DNA of 64,000 nucleotides from Streptomyces sp. CNH099. Lineage in GTDB: Bacteria > Actinomycetota > Actinomycetes > Streptomycetales > Streptomycetaceae. The stretch is from NCBI GenBank assembly GCA_000514715.1, contig AZWL01000012.1:124001-188000 (forward strand), in the 5' to 3' direction. The notes beneath the pieces are model-generated. The model saw nothing but the letters and a program-made list of their open reading frames with translations. It searched no databases and was not told the origin of the DNA. Of this stretch, positions 60,895 to 64,000 are shown in pieces. Positions within the stretch are counted from its first letter, which is position 1, and each line of letters opens with the position of its first letter. The position numbers and the translations under genes were made by a program.

Positions 60895-62670
60895 CTACTG
60901 ACCCTGGCCCTGCGTGGCGTTCTGGAGGTCGTCGGCACCGTCCTGGACGTCCTTGAGGTCGTTGACGCCCTCGTTGATGTCGTCCCTCGTCTTCTCGGCG
61001 TCGCCGGCGGCGTCGTTGAGGTCCGAGACCCAGTTCTTGAAGTCGGTGCCCCAGTCGGTGAGCTGGTCCCAGAAGCCCTTGCCGTCCGCGATCCAGTCCT
61101 GCACCGGGGTCAGCTCCCAGACCAGCCACGAGCCGACGACCAGGATGAGGACCGTGAACAGGCAGCCCTTCAGACAGCCCAGCCCCGGGATGCGCATCGG
61201 GTTCGCGCCGCGCCGCCGCTCCCGCGGCTGCTGGGGCGGGGGCGCGGGCGGCTGCGGGCGGGGCTCGTAGCGCTGCGGCTGCTGCTCGTAGCGCTGCGGG
61301 GGCGGCTCGCGGCGGGCCGGCGGGGCCGCGTACGCCTCGGGCGGCGGCTCCCGGCGCTGCACGCGCCGCGGCGGGCGGCGGCGCAGGGGGTCCTCGCTGG
61401 GGTCGAGGTAGCCGATCTGCTGGGTCTGCTCGCCGCGGTCGCGGGCGGCGCGCATCTGGGTCTCCCAGGGGTGCGGGCCCTCCTGCTGCGGCGGCCCCTC
61501 GCTGACAGGCATGACGCGCGTGCCGTCCTCCGCCCCGGACGCGGACCCGGGGGCGCCCGGACCGCCGGGGCCGGGCTGGCCGTGCGCGGCGGCACCGCCC
61601 GCCGCGCCCGCTCCGCCGGCGGGCAGCACGCTGGTGGCGGCGTTCGGGTCGTACGCGCCCTGCCCGGGGGCGCCGCCGCTGCCGGCCGGGAGGACCTGCG
61701 TCGGGTCGGAGGCGCCCACGCCGGTGCCCGGCACCTGCGCCGGGTGCGGGTCGGCGGCCAGGAGCGCGGCGACGCCGAGGGCCGCCGTCGCCTGCTCGGG
61801 GGTGGCGCCGGCGCCGATGCCGGCGGCCACGGTGCGCAGCCCGCGGGCCAGGCTCTCGGCGCTGGGGCGCTCGTCGGGGTTCTTGCGCAGGCAGGACTGG
61901 ACGACGGTCCACATCGGGTCCGGCAGGCCCGGCGGGCGCTGGGCCTCCTGGCTGAGGTGCTGGTGGAGCACCTCAAGGGCGGAGCTGCCCGCGAAGGGCG
62001 GCCGGCCGGTGAGCAGCTCGTACAGCAGGATGCCGGCGCCGTAGACGTCCACGGCGGAGGTCTGCGGGCGGCCCTCGGCGGACTCGGGCGCCACGTACGC
62101 GGGGGTGCCCACGAACTCGTGGGTGCGCGTCAGGCCCGGGGAGTCCGCGAGCCGGGCGATGCCGAAGTCGGTGAGCATCGGCCGCATCCGGCCGGCCCCG
62201 CCGGGGTCCGCGCCGCCGGCGAGCAGGACGTTCGCGGGCTTGAGGTCGCGGTGGACGATGCCGTCGGCGTGGCTGGCGGCCAGCGCGTCCGCGATCTGGG
62301 CGGTCAGCAGCGCGGCGCCGACGGGCGAGAACGGGCCGTTCTCGCGGAGGTAGCGGTGCAGGTCGGGACCGTCCACGAGGTCCATGACCAGGGCCAGCAG
62401 ATCGCCCTCGACGACGAGGTCGCGGGTGCGGACGATGTTCGGGTGGGTGAGGCGGAGGAGCGCGGAGCGCTCGCGCAGGAACCGCATCACCACGTCAGGG
62501 TCGCCGGCCAGCTCCTCCTTGAGGACCTTGATGGCGAGCACCTCGCCCGGGCTGCCCGCCACCGCGGCTTCCGCCCCCGCCGTCTCGCGCTGGCGGCCAC
62601 GCCACACGGTGCCCGTGGCGCCGCGCCCGAGCGGCTCTTCGAGCAGGTATTTGCTGCCTACCGGCCGCAC
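60895..62670 (-). CDS. pkaA: Ser/Thr protein kinase, PkaA-like
   Basis: The 591-residue protein has a kinase domain (about 8-275) with LGRGATGTVWRG, Lys in LAIKVLKEEL, HRDLKPANVLL, LTDFGIARLAD and a normal-length activation loop ending GTPAYVAPES. A long Pro/Gln/Arg-rich cytoplasmic linker follows, then one membrane helix (CLKGCLFTVLILVVGSWLVW, about 505-525) and an outer domain of about 65 residues predicted as coiled helix (DAEKTRDDINEGVNDLKD). It phosphorylates unknown partners and could be switched from outside. GTG start at 62670. It is 168 bases upstream of the second kinase on the same strand. Confidence 0.9.
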   Translation of the reverse strand: MRPVGSKYLLEEPLGRGATGTVWRGRQRETAGAEAAVAGSPGEVLAIKVLKEELAGDPDVVMRFLRERSALLRLTHPNIVRTRDLVVEGDLLALVMDLVDGPDLHRYLRENGPFSPVGAALLTAQIADALAASHADGIVHRDLKPANVLLAGGADPGGAGRMRPMLTDFGIARLADSPGLTRTHEFVGTPAYVAPESAEGRPQTSAVDVYGAGILLYELLTGRPPFAGSSALEVLHQHLSQEAQRPPGLPDPMWTVVQSCLRKNPDERPSAESLARGLRTVAAGIGAGATPEQATAALGVAALLAADPHPAQVPGTGVGASDPTQVLPAGSGGAPGQGAYDPNAATSVLPAGGAGAAGGAAAHGQPGPGGPGAPGSASGAEDGTRVMPVSEGPPQQEGPHPWETQMRAARDRGEQTQQIGYLDPSEDPLRRRPPRRVQRREPPPEAYAAPPARREPPPQRYEQQPQRYEPRPQPPAPPPQQPRERRRGANPMRIPGLGCLKGCLFTVLILVVGSWLVWELTPVQDWIADGKGFWDQLTDWGTDFKNWVSDLNDAAGDAEKTRDDINEGVNDLKDVQDGADDLQNATQGQGQ

Positions 62671-63266
62671 GTCATGCGCTCCCTGGTCGTGATCGTTCCC
62701 GTGGCCCGCGGACCGGTCGGTCCCGGCGCCATCTGCACCACTCTAGCCGCGTCACCGGGACGCCCGCCGGGCTCCGGCCGGAGCCCGGCCGGGGGTGCGG
62801 GCGGCGCGGGGGCCGGGCCGGTTCCGGCGGCCCCGGTTCCGCCTCTGGCCACCGGTTTCCCGGCGGGCCCCCTGATCTCCGTGCGCGTCTGCTGCGGCGC
62901 CGTCCTGTGCCCCGTTGTCCCTGTGCCGCGTTGATGTGCTCGATGTGCTCGATGTGCTCGTGCAGACGCCGTACCCCCTTCCCGGCGTCCGCTCACCCGT
63001 TCCGCGCCACCGAATCGCCCGGAGGCGGCCGTTCCGTGACGCCCGTTCGAAGAAAGGACGTCAGCGTCCCGGCCCGTGGTTGCCCCGCAGAGCTGACGAA
63101 GGAGACAGAGACGATCCGGAACAGCCCATTTTAGGTCGGAGTTGAGACAGGAAGCGGCCATACAAGATCCACCAACGCCGGTCCCGCAGCGTGCTGTCGG
63201 TGAGAGATGGGAATATGACTGCTGCCCTCGAATCGGCCCTGCCCAGGGAAGGGAGCGGTGACCGGC
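62671..63266. other. Divergent intergenic region between PkaA-like kinase and FHA protein genes
   Basis: No gene is visible in these 596 bases. Three GATGTGCTC units lie at 62933-62959, echoing the 9-base repeats near nnaR. An A+T-richer stretch at 63115-63180 (CCATTTTAGGTCGGAG) is the most likely promoter area for the FHA gene, but I cannot place its boxes with confidence. Confidence 0.5.
62933..62959. repeat. Three tandem GATGTGCTC units
   Basis: The 9-base unit GATGTGCTC occurs three times without a break, followed by GTGCAG. Probably slippage. Confidence 0.7.
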
Positions 63267-64000
63267 ATGCAGATCCGGCTGACCGTCCAGGCGACGCGCG
63301 GCGGTGCCGCCGCCCGCGGTCGCGATGTGATCGTCACCGCACCTGCCGGCACGACACTGGGCGCCGTCGCCGGAGGGCTGCTCGACGCCGCGGCGGCCGC
63401 CGCCTCCGGCGGCGGCACCGCGAGCGGCACGGGGGGCACGGGCGTCCCGGTCTACGCGGGACACCGGCTCCTCGACCCGGACCGCACCCTGCTCGGCGAA
63501 CCCCCGCTGGTCGACGGCGCGGTGCTGAGCCTCGGCGGCCCCGCGGACCCGGGCCACGGCCGCCCCCCGGCGGCGGGCGCGGAGTCCGCCGCGGAGTCCG
63601 CCGCGGCGGTCACCAGCCTGCGGGTGGTGGCGGGCCCCGACGCCGGCGGGGTCCACCTGCTGCACGGCGGCCAGATCAGGATCGGCAGATCGGCGGACGC
63701 CGACGTCCCGCTGGACGACCCGGACGTCTCGCGGCTCCACTGCGCGCTGACGGTCGCGCCCGACGGGCGGATCACGGTGGCGGACCTGGGCTCCACGAAC
63801 GGCACGACGGTCGACGGCACGGCGGTGGGCCGCACCCCGGTGCCGCTGTCGGCGGACGCGGTGCTGCGGGTGGGCGAGTCGGCCCTGCGGATCGCCGCGC
63901 CGCCGGGGCGCGGAGGCGCGGAGGGCGCCGGGGCGGGGTCGGGGGCGGGAACCGGGGCGGGTGCGGGCGGAGGCGGGGGCGCGGGACTGGGCGCGGGGTC
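63267..64000 (+). CDS. FHA-domain protein, N-terminal part, possibly an FHA-FtsK/SpoIIIE protein
   Basis: The frame is open from the ATG at 63267 to the window end (244 codons). Residues 1-95 look like an ubiquitin-like or YukD-type start (MQIRLTVQATRGGAAARGRD, YAGHRLLDPDRTLLGEPPL). Residues about 120-215 are an FHA domain, with IRIGRSADADVPLDDPDVSR and LHCALTV, then DLGSTNGTTVDG holding the phospho-threonine-binding Ser/Thr/Asn residues. A Gly/Ala-rich linker begins at the edge. Streptomyces proteins with this start that I recall continue into FtsK/SpoIIIE ATPase domains. FHA domains bind phospho-threonine, so the two neighbouring kinases are possible partners. Confidence 0.8.
   Translation, partial: MQIRLTVQATRGGAAARGRDVIVTAPAGTTLGAVAGGLLDAAAAAASGGGTASGTGGTGVPVYAGHRLLDPDRTLLGEPPLVDGAVLSLGGPADPGHGRPPAAGAESAAESAAAVTSLRVVAGPDAGGVHLLHGGQIRIGRSADADVPLDDPDVSRLHCALTVAPDGRITVADLGSTNGTTVDGTAVGRTPVPLSADAVLRVGESALRIAAPPGRGGAEGAGAGSGAGTGAGAGGGGGAGLGAG

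Overview
The window is about 74% G+C throughout, uses GTG and TTG starts freely, and is dense with signatures of a Streptomyces-type actinomycete: an HU protein beside murA, a tmRNA/smpB/ftsEX/prfB block followed by two PkaA/PkaB-like kinases, nnaR-narK, a DasR-type operator, sugar ABC operons without their own ATPase, and a LAxTG sortase substrate. From memory (not checked by alignment) the order murA-hup-malic enzyme-helicase-anti-sigma-sigma-nnaR-narK and smpB-S41 peptidase-ftsX-ftsE-prfB-pkaB-pkaA follows the Streptomyces coelicolor core chromosome, with a roughly 33 kb accessory block (about 18.7 to 52.4 kb) between the two conserved blocks.

Layout. 1-4.1 kb: a three-subunit molybdenum hydroxylase operon on the minus strand (FAD, 2Fe-2S, Mo-cofactor subunits), with CRISPR-like repeats in the 331-base gap before the Mo subunit. 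4.3-7 kb: GH20 hexosaminidase with a DasR site, DUF3039 protein, YqgE protein. 7-8 kb: repeat-rich noncoding DNA. 8-18.4 kb: murA, HU, malic enzyme, HelD-like motor, anti-sigma/ECF sigma pair, NnaR-like HemD regulator, NarK. A structured RNA followed by a terminator hairpin lies between the helicase and malic enzyme genes.

18.7-26.2 kb: a set of small regulatory modules, namely HxlR with MFS and MerR, a quinone reductase with a MerR-type promoter, an SDR beside an XRE/MmyB regulator, and LysR beside an MFS transporter. 26.5-29.5 kb: an exported flavo-oxidase with residues for bicovalent FAD attachment, followed by an exported beta-propeller lactonase; together these suit oxidation of a sugar to a lactone and its hydrolysis. 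29.8-42.3 kb: a sugar regulon with binding lipoprotein, two permeases, YicI-type GH31 alpha-xylosidase, LacI regulator, secreted GH3 and secreted GH35. The enzymes match what is needed to dismantle galactosylated xyloglucan oligosaccharides. Three copies of a 16-base LacI-type operator tie the locus together.

42.4-48.7 kb: a second sugar locus with ROK regulator, an unusual single-chain fusion of two ABC permeases and a binding protein on the minus strand, divergent from a second GH20 hexosaminidase. 48.8-52.4 kb: MFS, YciI-like protein divergent from a Crp/Fnr regulator, and a membrane PP2C phosphatase. 52.4-64 kb: tmRNA, smpB, S41 peptidase, ftsX, ftsE, a small zinc-ribbon membrane protein, a LAxTG repeat protein, prfB, two Ser/Thr kinases, and the start of an FHA protein that runs off the window.

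All family calls come from reading the translated sequence and recalled family motifs; no database search was run.
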